DNA of 22,465 bases from Opitutia bacterium. GTDB lineage: Bacteria > Verrucomicrobiota > Verrucomicrobiia > Opitutales > UBA953. Positions 8,630-16,385 of the stretch are shown here, piece after piece. The notes beneath the pieces are model-generated. The model saw nothing but the letters and a program-made list of their open reading frames with translations. It was not told the DNA's origin and ran no database searches. A program made the translations under genes and the position numbers. Positions within the stretch are counted from its first letter, which is position 1; each line of letters begins with the position of its first letter. The stretch lies in assembly GCA_021204635.1 (NCBI GenBank), contig JAJPZB010000168.1, positions 1-22,465 on the forward strand, in the 5' to 3' direction.

Positions 8630-8866
8630 TCAGCAGATCAGCGGAACGTATGGTTGAGGCAATATCCCCAAGCGAACGAGAGATTGCACAAATTCGTCGG
8701 AATCAAAATTCACCGTTATCTTCACTCGAGCCCAATCATTGCGCAATTTTGCATTTTCCAACTTCACCTTTAACAACTCAATTTCGAGCCGCGTGCGCTC
8801 CAATTCCGCGCGCAACTGCTCGGCGGTTTTCGGAGGCTTTGTGGTGAAATTGGGGGAACTTTTCAT
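8630..8866 (-). CDS. Small coiled-coil protein, partial paralogue of the adjacent membrane protein
   Basis: This 78-residue protein begins MKSSPNFTTKPPKT, has a coiled coil containing TAEQLRAELER (about 16-45), and a C-terminal piece with VKITVNFDSDEFVQSLVRLG. The coiled coil clearly matches the N-terminus of the protein encoded at 7808-8623 (KTVEQLRAELER), including a 27-bp stretch identical in DNA, so one arose from the other by duplication. It has no membrane segment. It is the first gene of the minus-strand pair, six bases ahead of its neighbour, so the two are probably co-translated and might hetero-oligomerise through their shared coiled coils. The frame is open upstream to a TTG at 8902, but ATG 8866 is preferred. 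Only 36 bases separate it from the tape measure start on the other strand. The function is unknown. Confidence 0.6.
   Translation of the reverse strand: MKSSPNFTTKPPKTAEQLRAELERTRLEIELLKVKLENAKLRNDWARVKITVNFDSDEFVQSLVRLGILPQPYVPLIC
8795..8821. repeat. 27-bp direct repeat, copy 2 (paralogue coiled-coil coding)
   Basis: This is the second copy of the segment at 8552-8578, located in the small coiled-coil gene at 8630-8866, 243 bases away and in the same orientation. Confidence 0.85.
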
Positions 8867-8902
8867 GCTCAAAAAATAGAAACAACAAGAAAGGAATGTC
8901 AA

Positions 8903-10891
8903 ATGCCAAGTGTAAATGTAGAATTTAACGCCGACGCCTCCAACCTCAACGCCGCAATTGCCTCGGTGCGAGAGAACGTAAAAAGGATGTCGGAAAGTAT
9001 CAAAAGCGGGCTTTTTAACACGCAGACCATCTCGAACGTTGTCGCCCTCAAAATTTCCAACATGATGACGTCGGCGGCAAACGCGGTTACGTCGGCGGTT
9101 TCCGACGCAATGGCTACTGCGTGGACGCAGGCGGCGCGGTTTGACGACGCCTCGGTGAGGCTTGCGCCGTTTGTGGGCGGGCTGGAAAACGCGCGCGACC
9201 TTTGTGAAGATTTGCGGCGCGAGGCGGCAAACGGCGTGATGAGCTTTGAGGATTTGGCGGGCGTTGCCGGCAAACTCTCGACGGTTTTCTCAAACACCTC
9301 CGACGTGAAGAAATGGACGACCGTTTTCCACGATTTGGCGGCGGGCACGGGAATCGACATAGACACGCTCGTTGGGCAATTTGTCAAATCGGTTGCGCGC
9401 GGATCCGTATCCTCGAATTTTTTCGACGTTTTTGCGGCGCGCGGCGTCAATCTTTTTGAGCCGCTTGTCGCCGCAACCGGCGAGAGCGAGGCGTCGTTGC
9501 GACAACTGGCTAAAAACGGAACTCTTTCGCTCAACGCCGTGAAACAAACGTTGCTTTCGCTCACGACGGCGGGCGGAAAGTTTTCCGGCATGGCTGAAAA
9601 GATGAGCTCGACAGCGCAGGGCTCATTCAACTCGCTCAAAGCAAATTTAGACATTGTTTTGGCAAAATTCGCCGAGCCGATAAACGAGCAGATCACGCCG
9701 GTGTTGCAACGGATTTCAAAATTTTTGGGCGACAACGCAAACTCAGTCAAAGCCATTAGCGCGAGGCTTATTGAGTTTACGAAAATGGCGGCCTCGGTGG
9801 TTGCTGTTTGCGCGAAAATGCTTCCCGCGTTAGCCGGCTTTCTTGCCGTGCAAAAAGTGATAAACGCGGCGAGCACGGTTACGGGCGGTTTTGTGGCGAT
9901 CTTAAAAGTCTTGCAACAAACCGCGATTGCGGCGATTGCGGCGCTTTCAAAAGGGTTTCTTGCGGTTGCGGCAAACATTCGCGCCGCGACATCGGCGTCG
10001 ATAAAATTTATCGCGACAAACAAAACAGCCGTTGCCTCAGCCTTAGCGCTTGGCTCCGTGCTTGCGGTTGAGGTGTGGAAGGATAGCAAAGAGGACAAAT
10101 TAACTCGGCTCGACCGGATGTATGCGCAGCTGAACGAAGCACAAAAAGAATTTTATGCGGCGGAATCGCCCGACGCCCTCGTCAAAGCTTACGACAAAAT
10201 CCGCGCCGCAATTGAAAGATTGAGCACCGAGGGAGCAAAGCTTCACGAAAAACTCGGGACAAGGTCTGGATACAATTTCGACGCGCTCTCGAAAATCTGG
10301 GAAACCAATTTCAACGAAGCCAACGCCGCGTTTCCCGACAAAATGGCGGATGTCGCCCGCGAGCGCTCAATCCAACGCTTTCTCGATTTTTGCAAAAAAT
10401 CGCAAGAGCAAATCGATAAATTTAACGCCTCAAACAAAACAATTTCCGACCAGCGCGAGGACGTTTTGGGCGGCGTGCACGAAGATGATCTCGCCTCGGT
10501 TGAAGCGTCGCTCGACGCATTGCGCCAAAAAAACGGATTGAGCGACCAAGAATACCAACACGCGCTTAAACTTATCGACGCCAAGCAAAAATTGTTGGAG
10601 CTCGACCAAGCCTCGGCGCAGACAAAAGACGCCTACCATCAAAAAATTATCCTCTTGCAAGCCGAGCTCGAAGGCACGGAGGCGCTCGCCGCCGCGAAAG
10701 AAAAACTGCACAAAGCAGAGCTCGAAAAACAGGGAATCGCCGCCGGATTTTCTAACGACGACGCCCGCGCCGTCGCACAGGCAACAATCGAATTGGAAAA
10801 ACAAGTCGAGGCGAAAAAAGCAGCCGACGCGCTCGCCGAATATAACAAAGACACCGAAATTATCGCCGCCGAAAATTGGCTGTGGGTTTGA
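8903..10891 (+). CDS. Phage tail tape measure protein, probably truncated at its C-terminus
   Basis: This 662-residue product would set tail length in a siphovirus or myovirus. The N-terminal two-fifths matches the classic tape measure N-terminal domain in layout. It starts MPSVNVEFNADASNLN, with FVGGLENARDLCEDLR near residue 90, then GTGIDIDTLVGQFVK, RGVNLFEPLV and LTTAGGKFSGMAEKM. Hydrophobic helices follow (about 290-390), typical of tape measures that insert into the host membrane, and then a long Ala/Glu/Lys-rich coiled coil (about 400-650). The coiled coil stops abruptly at ...DTEIIAAENWLWV exactly where the host U32 gene begins on the other strand, so the last residues are probably junction-encoded and the natural C-terminus is lost. 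A good ribosome binding site (AAAGGA) precedes ATG 8903. It should be preceded by a major tail protein and chaperone, which are not seen. Confidence 0.88.
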   Translation: MPSVNVEFNADASNLNAAIASVRENVKRMSESIKSGLFNTQTISNVVALKISNMMTSAANAVTSAVSDAMATAWTQAARFDDASVRLAPFVGGLENARDLCEDLRREAANGVMSFEDLAGVAGKLSTVFSNTSDVKKWTTVFHDLAAGTGIDIDTLVGQFVKSVARGSVSSNFFDVFAARGVNLFEPLVAATGESEASLRQLAKNGTLSLNAVKQTLLSLTTAGGKFSGMAEKMSSTAQGSFNSLKANLDIVLAKFAEPINEQITPVLQRISKFLGDNANSVKAISARLIEFTKMAASVVAVCAKMLPALAGFLAVQKVINAASTVTGGFVAILKVLQQTAIAAIAALSKGFLAVAANIRAATSASIKFIATNKTAVASALALGSVLAVEVWKDSKEDKLTRLDRMYAQLNEAQKEFYAAESPDALVKAYDKIRAAIERLSTEGAKLHEKLGTRSGYNFDALSKIWETNFNEANAAFPDKMADVARERSIQRFLDFCKKSQEQIDKFNASNKTISDQREDVLGGVHEDDLASVEASLDALRQKNGLSDQEYQHALKLIDAKQKLLELDQASAQTKDAYHQKIILLQAELEGTEALAAAKEKLHKAELEKQGIAAGFSNDDARAVAQATIELEKQVEAKKAADALAEYNKDTEIIAAENWLWV

Positions 10892-10905
10892 GGGTGCCGC
10901 GCGTG
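10845..10905. other. Inferred phage-host junction
   Basis: The tape measure coiled coil ends at 10891, and the U32 gene (minus strand) has its stop at 10860-10862, a convergent overlap of 32 bases. The U32 protein ends GVTRGTLKPTANFRRR. A GVTRGTL-like ending looks natural for the family, while the last few residues may come from phage DNA. No terminator for U32 is visible beyond its stop, as expected if its original downstream region was replaced. The exact breakpoint is inferred to within a few tens of bases. Confidence 0.5.
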
Positions 10906-13394
10906 ACGCCGAGGCGGCTTTCGAGGCGCAGAGCGCGCCAGAGAGCGTTGCCGTCGATTTTGCCGGAAAAGAGTTCGCGGTAGCGCAACAAGATTTCGCG
11001 CGTTCTTGCGGCGCTTTCATCGACAAATTCCACGCGGAATCGGCGCGCGCCGGCGTCCGCAATCTCGCGGAAAAACTCGGCTCCGGTCTGCGCTCGCGCG
11101 TTGTAGAGCGTGTTCCGGCAAGCGGCATCGGCTTTTAGCAAATGCTCCTGCCCGGTGCGATCCCGCAGTTTCACGGCGTGTTTTTCGCACGGGCGGCCGC
11201 AGTCCCGAAAATTTTTCCCTTCGCTCAAAAACGCGCAGAAAACGCAGTGCTCCATGTGAAACATCGGCATGTGCTGGTGGATTACGACCTCGATATTTTC
11301 CGGTTCGGTGACGCCGGCGAGCAAATCGCGCAATTGCTCGAAATTCATGTCGTATGACGCTGTCACACTCTCCAAACCAAGTTCCCGCAGGAAGTATTCC
11401 GCCGACAATGTGTTCGCCACATTCAGCGAAAAATCGCCTCGCAGCCGCTTCCCCGCGAATGCCCGCAAATGCTCGTGGTTTCGAGCGAGAAAGCCGTCCG
11501 CCCCGCAATTTTTTACGATTTCCAAAATCGCGTCGTCGCCGGGCTTAAAAATTCTCGGGGCTTGCGCCCAGAAAAGTGCACCCGCAGCGTGCGCTTTTTC
11601 CGCCGCCGGCTTGTAATTTTTCGGGTTCTCAAACTCGCAGTAAATCTCGCCAAAACCAAGCTCCAAAGCGCTTTCCAACTGCGCAATCTCGCGGATTACG
11701 GGAATGATTTTCAACTCGGAATTTTTCGTGGAAATTTTATGCGAAATTTCGGCATTGCAGCCGGCGACAGACGGCGAAAGCGTCCAGCGCACGCGGCGTT
11801 CTCGCGCCTCCAAAATTTGCTCCACCAACGCCCGCCTGACCTTGTTCGCGACGCTCGCGGGGGCGAGAGGTCCGCCGAAAATTTCGCATTCCCACGCGCC
11901 CAAATGAAGCCCCGTGTTTCCAATCCTCGCGAATTGCTCGCGCAAATATTGCGCTGTTGCGGGCTTGTTTTCTGCGGCAACAAGCTCGCGCTCGGATTCC
12001 GCCGAAACCTCGTTCCCAAATTCGTCGCGCATTGTCGCAAAAAGCTTTTCACCGACTTTCGCCCGCACAAAAATTTCGACGGGACGCGTCCACCTCGGCA
12101 AATCTCCGGCAAAGCTTTCGCGCAGATTTTTGATCAGGGCAACGTCTGCCGTTTTCCAAATTTTGTCGCCGCGCCGCACGCGTTCCCATCTGATTCCCGC
12201 TCTCGCGAAGCCTATAAAATTTCGTGCCGGAGCATTCTCGCGAGCGTTTTCGACGGAGTAAACGTATCCGCCCTCCTCTTTCTCTTCCGGCGTTCCGGCG
12301 TCAAAAACAACGCCATCGCCAGGCTTCAACGGTGCACGCAAATTCGCAAAAATCCCGTCTTTGCCGAAGCCCGCAATCTCGCCGAGAAAAACGCCGCGCT
12401 TTTTGCCAAACCTCGCGTGAACGAGTTCGCGATTGTTGATGCCGCGAAACCAGCCGGTGTACAGCCCGCGCGAAAACGCCATTTCCATCTTGTATGCGTG
12501 ATGGCGACTGAGTTCCCGCGCAAACTCCGCCAGCGTCTCGCGCGGCGCACCGTCGCGGAACATCGTCCAAATCCGGTCGAGCGAATCGCGATAAACCTGC
12601 GTCATCGCGGCGACATATTCCGGCGATTTCAGCCTGCCCTCGATTTTCAGCGAGCGCACGCCGAGGCGAATGAGGTCGGGCAAAATTTCCACGCCTGCCA
12701 AATCTCTCGGTGACAACAAATATCGCCGCCCGCCGAGCGAAAGCGCCTCGCCGTCGCAAATCAATTCGTAGGGCAAGCGGCACGCCTGCGCGCACTCGCC
12801 GCGATTCGCCGAGCGCCCGCCGAGAGATTCGCTCGTCAGGCACTGGCCGGAATACGCGACGCAAAGCGCGCCGTGCACGAAGGTTTCGAGCGCGAGAGTC
12901 GGCATGCCGGCTTGTTGCGAGTTTTGAATTTTTTCGATTTCCGCGAGCGAGCATTCGCGAGAAATCACGGCGAGAGACGCACCAATCTTGCGCGCAAAAT
13001 CGACGCCGGCGGCAGACGTTATCGTCATCTGCGTCGAAGCATGAATTGGGAAATCCGGAGAAATTTTCCTGATGAGCCGCGCGATCCCAACGTCTTGGAC
13101 AATTGCGGCGTCAACGCCGGTGGCGATGATTTGTCGCAAATTTTCCTCTGCCTCGGCGAGTTCGTCCGTAAAAACGAGAGTGTTGAAAGTCACATACCCG
13201 CGCACGCCGCGACGATGCAACCCGCGCATCAATTTGGGCAAGTCGTCAAGGACAAAATTGTCAGCCCGAGCGCGAGCATTGAATTTCCCCACGCCGAAAT
13301 AAATCGCGCCCGCGCCGTTTTCCACTGCGGCTTTCGCGCATTCCCAACCTCCTGCCGGCGCAAGAATTTCCGGCTTCTCGCAGGCTTCAACCAT
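10860..13394 (-). CDS. U32 family protein (peptidase U32 / rRNA- or tRNA-hydroxylation type), two-lobed
   Basis: This 844-residue cytosolic protein carries the U32 signature ETFVHGALC...SGQCLTS (residues 170-188). The four cysteines C178, C185, C201 and C205 are the set that binds a 4Fe-4S cluster in characterised members. The N-terminal TIM-barrel-like half starts KPEILAPAGGWECAKAAVENGA. The C-terminal half has a second cysteine-rich segment, HMEHCVFC...FRDCGRPCEKH, typical of long U32 proteins. Known relatives act in RNA hydroxylation (RlhA on 23S rRNA, TrhP on tRNA) or in ubiquinone hydroxylation (UbiU/V). Long two-lobed forms are closest to RlhA-like proteins, but the substrate here is unproven. 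I chose ATG 13394 rather than an upstream TTG at 13421. It is the last gene of the minus-strand cluster, separated from the BatD-BatE gene by repeats, so it may have its own promoter. Confidence 0.9.
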   Translation of the reverse strand: MVEACEKPEILAPAGGWECAKAAVENGAGAIYFGVGKFNARARADNFVLDDLPKLMRGLHRRGVRGYVTFNTLVFTDELAEAEENLRQIIATGVDAAIVQDVGIARLIRKISPDFPIHASTQMTITSAAGVDFARKIGASLAVISRECSLAEIEKIQNSQQAGMPTLALETFVHGALCVAYSGQCLTSESLGGRSANRGECAQACRLPYELICDGEALSLGGRRYLLSPRDLAGVEILPDLIRLGVRSLKIEGRLKSPEYVAAMTQVYRDSLDRIWTMFRDGAPRETLAEFARELSRHHAYKMEMAFSRGLYTGWFRGINNRELVHARFGKKRGVFLGEIAGFGKDGIFANLRAPLKPGDGVVFDAGTPEEKEEGGYVYSVENARENAPARNFIGFARAGIRWERVRRGDKIWKTADVALIKNLRESFAGDLPRWTRPVEIFVRAKVGEKLFATMRDEFGNEVSAESERELVAAENKPATAQYLREQFARIGNTGLHLGAWECEIFGGPLAPASVANKVRRALVEQILEARERRVRWTLSPSVAGCNAEISHKISTKNSELKIIPVIREIAQLESALELGFGEIYCEFENPKNYKPAAEKAHAAGALFWAQAPRIFKPGDDAILEIVKNCGADGFLARNHEHLRAFAGKRLRGDFSLNVANTLSAEYFLRELGLESVTASYDMNFEQLRDLLAGVTEPENIEVVIHQHMPMFHMEHCVFCAFLSEGKNFRDCGRPCEKHAVKLRDRTGQEHLLKADAACRNTLYNARAQTGAEFFREIADAGARRFRVEFVDESAARTREILLRYRELFSGKIDGNALWRALRLESRLGVTRGTLKPTANFRRR

Positions 13395-13444
13395 GGTCGC
13401 AGAGACTACGCCTCGCCCCAAAATTTCTCACGCGCAAATTTCGC

Positions 13445-13598
13445 CCCACCACCAACCCTACCACCACTAACCCAAATTCCACCACCAACCCGAATCTCAC
13501 CACTAACCCAAATCCCACCACTAACCCTGCCACCCAAATCCCACCACCAAGCCAAATCCCACCACCAACCCAAGTTCCACCACCAAGCCGAGTTCACA
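13445..13598. repeat. Tandem ~18-bp CCACCACCAACCCAAATC-like repeat
   Basis: About nine imperfect units of 15-21 bases, each starting (C)ACCACCAA or ACCACTAA and continuing CCCAAAT(T/C)CC. They fill most of the 216-base gap between the BatD-BatE stop and the U32 start. On the minus strand the units read as G-rich runs (GGTTGGTGGTGG), a sequence able to form G-quadruplexes. One minus-strand frame reads WWWDLA-type six-residue repeats, but this is a consequence of the 18-base period and I do not consider it coding. The same core recurs after efp, so it is a dispersed intergenic family. It may lower read-through into the U32 gene. Confidence 0.85.
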
Positions 13599-13610
13599 GC
13601 AAGGTGGGGT

Positions 13611-16322
13611 TTAGTGGAGGGGCGAGGTGGAGAGGATTGTTGCGAAGGTGGTGTTGTCGAGCCAGCCCTCAGTGGAAGTGCCGTTGTCGAGTTCGACTTT
13701 GACGAGCGAGGCGCGTTCGCGCGTCTCCAAGATTTCCACGGTTGTGCCCGCTGCAATTGTTGCGATTTTCTGCGATGAATTTTCCACGGGGAGATTCCGT
13801 AGCTCGGCGTTTGTTGCCACCACAATCGCGGCATTGTTGTCAAAAAGCACATGCCTTTGCCATGCGGCATTTGCCGCGCAGAACGAGGCGACAACGACCG
13901 CCACCACTATCCCGAAAATCTCGCGAGAGCGTCGCCGCGACAAACGTCCGCTCAGGAAAATCAGCACGCCGAGCCAAACCCCGATGCCTGCGACAACCGC
14001 CCATGTCGTCGCGCCACAACAATCCCGCACGAGGGCAAGCACATCGAGCGGCGTCTTCACCTCGCCGCGCACGGGGACGCCGAGTTTGCGGCATGCCGCG
14101 TTCATGTTGGAGAGAGTGTCGGAGCGCGAAATGTCGAGCCGGCGGGAGCGCTCGTAGCAAACAAGGGCGCGGGCGTATTCGCGATTTTGGAAAAACGCGT
14201 TCCCGAGGTTGAACCAAACATCTGCCGAGAACGGCGATTCTTCCGCGAGCGCGGAAAACCCTTCGCAGGCACGGGCAAAGTCGCCGGCGGCGTATGCGTC
14301 TTGCGCGACAACAATCTCGTTGTCGCGCGCTGGCGGGGGATTGTTGTCGTTGTCGGAGGCGCGGAGATTTTTCGGGAATGCGAGCGCAACAATGCCGACG
14401 AGCAATATGACGAATGCGCTGCGGCGGATTGCGTCAATCAAAATTTTGCGCGATTTCTCGAAGCGGGTTCCGCGCGCCACAGGGCTGTATCCCGCGAGTT
14501 CTGCCGAGGCAAAAATTTCCGCGAGCTCGGGATTTTTCAACGATTTTTTCGCCGCGTCGGCGGAACTTGCTCCGGTCGCGTCGGCTATGTAGTCGGCGAC
14601 CTCCGTCCGGACGAGTTCGTCGAAATTTTCTGCGTTTGTGGCGGCAAGTTTTTTCAAAATTTCCCGCTTGCGCGAACTCGCCCGCGCGCGCCGCGACAGC
14701 GTGGGATCGCTTTCCATGCGGGAGCGACGGCGGCAACGCAGTTCGACCAAGCCCGCGAATGCGAGCGCGACAACGGAAATCGCTGCGCCGAGCGCAAGCG
14801 CAAACGCGCCACCGTGCGGGCGATTTTTCCCGTCGGCGATAGTTGCCGCCGAGAGCGAACGGTTGTAGAGAATGTTGTCGGCAAGATTCTTTGCCGCGAC
14901 AACGCCGGCGGTTTGTGGTGGCGAATCGTTTGTGGCAGCAGGTTTGCCGGCGAAAACCTCCGTTGCTCCCGCCGTTGTCGCGAGGGTTTTGTCTTCCTCA
15001 CACTCAAATTTTTTCTTGACCTCAAAAATTTCATAGTCGCCGGCGGCAGGGTTCAATCGCGCGAATTTCAGGTCTGCTTCGAGTTTTCCTGCGGAAAGCG
15101 GAATCAGCATCCAGCGGATTTGTCGCAGGTTTTTCGCGGCTGAGACAGAGGCGGATGCGGTTGGTCGCGAGCGCGATTTTTCCGCCCAGGTGCTTTCCGA
15201 GATTGTCGAAACCTCCGGCGGATATGCGCGGAATCCGGGGAGCGAGATCTCGGGCGCGACAATGGAATCGCTGGCGCAATCGACGAAGAGGTCGAGATAC
15301 AGCGGCGCGCCCTGCTTCACTGCCGCCGCGCTGTCGTCGAGCGGGAATGATTTTTTGCCGTCGGAAAATTCGCAGAAAATTTCGCCGGCGGAGACAATTC
15401 CGAGATCGAGGGCATTGTCGGGAAGCGGCGGGCGCGGGCGCACTTCCACGCCTCCGAGAGCATCTTTGAGCGGGAGCGCGACCGTGGTTCCGCGCTGCGC
15501 GAATGCCGAGCGAGCGCCGAAAAAGCTGTCAGGAAACGCGCTCGGGAATGCTGACGCGCGGTTTCCCGACGTCGGCAACACGCAATTCGCGTCGCAGCTG
15601 AATTCCACATCGAATGTACCCGGCTTTATCGCGAGGAGATTTTTCCGAAAAATCAGCGCATTGTAGGTCGCGCCTTCGAGAGTTGCCTGCCCTTTTTGCG
15701 CCTCGTCGGCGTCGGAAACGGAGAACGCGCTTTCGTCGGAAATTTGCGGGACGGACGCGAGCGACGCCGAAACTCTCGGGTTCGCGAGAACATAGACGGT
15801 GACGGGAATTTCCTCTCCGACAAAATAGAATTTCCGCGAATTGTCGCCGCGTTCAACCCGCATAAACACAGCCTCGGAGAGCTCCACCTCCCTGCCATCG
15901 ACGCCGTAAATTCCGGAAGTTGCCTTGCCGGCGGCAAAGCGAAGCGGGCGCGTGAAATATTCGCCGCGATCGGTCACGACCTTGAAGCTCGGGATTTCGA
16001 TTTCCCCGGGCTTCGTGACGACAAAGCCGAACGAAGTCGAGGTTTTGACGTCGCCGTTAATAATGCTTGTCGAAGAGCCGCGCACGTTTTCGTGCCATGT
16101 GATGCCGTCGATTTGCGGAAACTCGACGGAGCGAATTTTGCCGACGCCGCTCGTCTCGATCGAGATGTTCGCCATGCTGTTTTGGACGATTGGGTTTGGC
16201 GAAATCGAGACTTCCAAAAGTCGCTCCTGCGCTGCGAAAAGCGTAGTTGCGATGCAAAGAAAAAGCGCGACGGGGAAAGCCCTACCAAGCGCTTTTCCGA
16301 GAAATTTTCCGAACAAATGCAT
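13611..16322 (-). CDS. batD: BatD-BatE fusion protein (oxygen-tolerance / von Willebrand-AAA associated)
   Basis: This 903-residue envelope protein combines two genes that are usually separate in Bat (Bacteroides aerotolerance) operons. Residues 1-32 are a signal peptide (ALFLCIATTLFAAQ). The BatD region (about 33-500) has immunoglobulin-like beta domains, starting VSISPNPIVQNSMANISIET. A membrane helix (507-528) and cytoplasmic linker follow. Residues 635-655 (AFVILLVGIVALAFPKNLRA) look like a former BatE signal peptide, now internal. TPR repeats run 666-740 (DVWFNLGNAFFQNREYARAL), two helices lie at 772-791 and 802-820, and a bacterial SH3-like domain ends the protein (829-897, ELRNLP...GWLDN). 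BatA/BatB, MoxR and DUF58 partners are not in the window, so the operon is split or incomplete here. Starts at 16322, 16328 and 16379 are all possible; 16322 has the best GAG spacing. It starts 63 bases after the fucosidase stop. Confidence 0.85.
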   Translation of the reverse strand: MHLFGKFLGKALGRAFPVALFLCIATTLFAAQERLLEVSISPNPIVQNSMANISIETSGVGKIRSVEFPQIDGITWHENVRGSSTSIINGDVKTSTSFGFVVTKPGEIEIPSFKVVTDRGEYFTRPLRFAAGKATSGIYGVDGREVELSEAVFMRVERGDNSRKFYFVGEEIPVTVYVLANPRVSASLASVPQISDESAFSVSDADEAQKGQATLEGATYNALIFRKNLLAIKPGTFDVEFSCDANCVLPTSGNRASAFPSAFPDSFFGARSAFAQRGTTVALPLKDALGGVEVRPRPPLPDNALDLGIVSAGEIFCEFSDGKKSFPLDDSAAAVKQGAPLYLDLFVDCASDSIVAPEISLPGFRAYPPEVSTISESTWAEKSRSRPTASASVSAAKNLRQIRWMLIPLSAGKLEADLKFARLNPAAGDYEIFEVKKKFECEEDKTLATTAGATEVFAGKPAATNDSPPQTAGVVAAKNLADNILYNRSLSAATIADGKNRPHGGAFALALGAAISVVALAFAGLVELRCRRRSRMESDPTLSRRARASSRKREILKKLAATNAENFDELVRTEVADYIADATGASSADAAKKSLKNPELAEIFASAELAGYSPVARGTRFEKSRKILIDAIRRSAFVILLVGIVALAFPKNLRASDNDNNPPPARDNEIVVAQDAYAAGDFARACEGFSALAEESPFSADVWFNLGNAFFQNREYARALVCYERSRRLDISRSDTLSNMNAACRKLGVPVRGEVKTPLDVLALVRDCCGATTWAVVAGIGVWLGVLIFLSGRLSRRRSREIFGIVVAVVVASFCAANAAWQRHVLFDNNAAIVVATNAELRNLPVENSSQKIATIAAGTTVEILETRERASLVKVELDNGTSTEGWLDNTTFATILSTSPLH

Positions 16323-16385
16323 GCCCATCTCGATGAAAAGTATCCAAGGTTTTTGCGTGAAACGCCGACCACGCCCCATGCGAAC

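Larger units (their letters stand above)
335..10891 (+). mobile_element. Prophage remnant (late-gene block)
   Basis: The block contains two hallmark phage genes, a GpA-type large terminase (5975-7861) and a tape measure protein (8903-10891). With them are three closely packed large genes of phage-structural character (335-5961) and a two-gene minus-strand cassette (7808-8866). No integrase, portal, capsid, protease, head-tail connector, major tail protein, holin or endolysin is visible. The right limit is inferred from the abrupt end of the tape measure frame inside the 3' end of a host U32 gene. The left limit is uncertain: the short AT-rich gap at 286-334 is a candidate, but the element may continue beyond the window. 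I saw no flanking direct repeat that would mark att sites. Base composition does not differ obviously from the host block. Confidence 0.7.

Noticed and set aside
7339..8847. Long plus-strand frame (502 codons) downstream of and overlapping the terminase
   Set aside because: It overlaps the terminase in another frame and then the minus-strand cassette. The product is extremely Arg/Pro-rich, typical of a shadow frame in GC-rich DNA.
11469..12713. Plus-strand frame of 414 codons
   Set aside because: It lies wholly antisense to the well-supported U32 gene, with Arg/Phe-rich composition and no family resemblance.
13445..13598. CRISPR array
   Set aside because: Units are about 18 bases, imperfect and contiguous with no unique spacers, and there are no cas genes.
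13406..13894. Minus-strand frame containing WWWDL repeats
   Set aside because: The Trp repeats result from an 18-base DNA repeat read in frame, and the frame overlaps the end of the BatD-BatE gene out of register.
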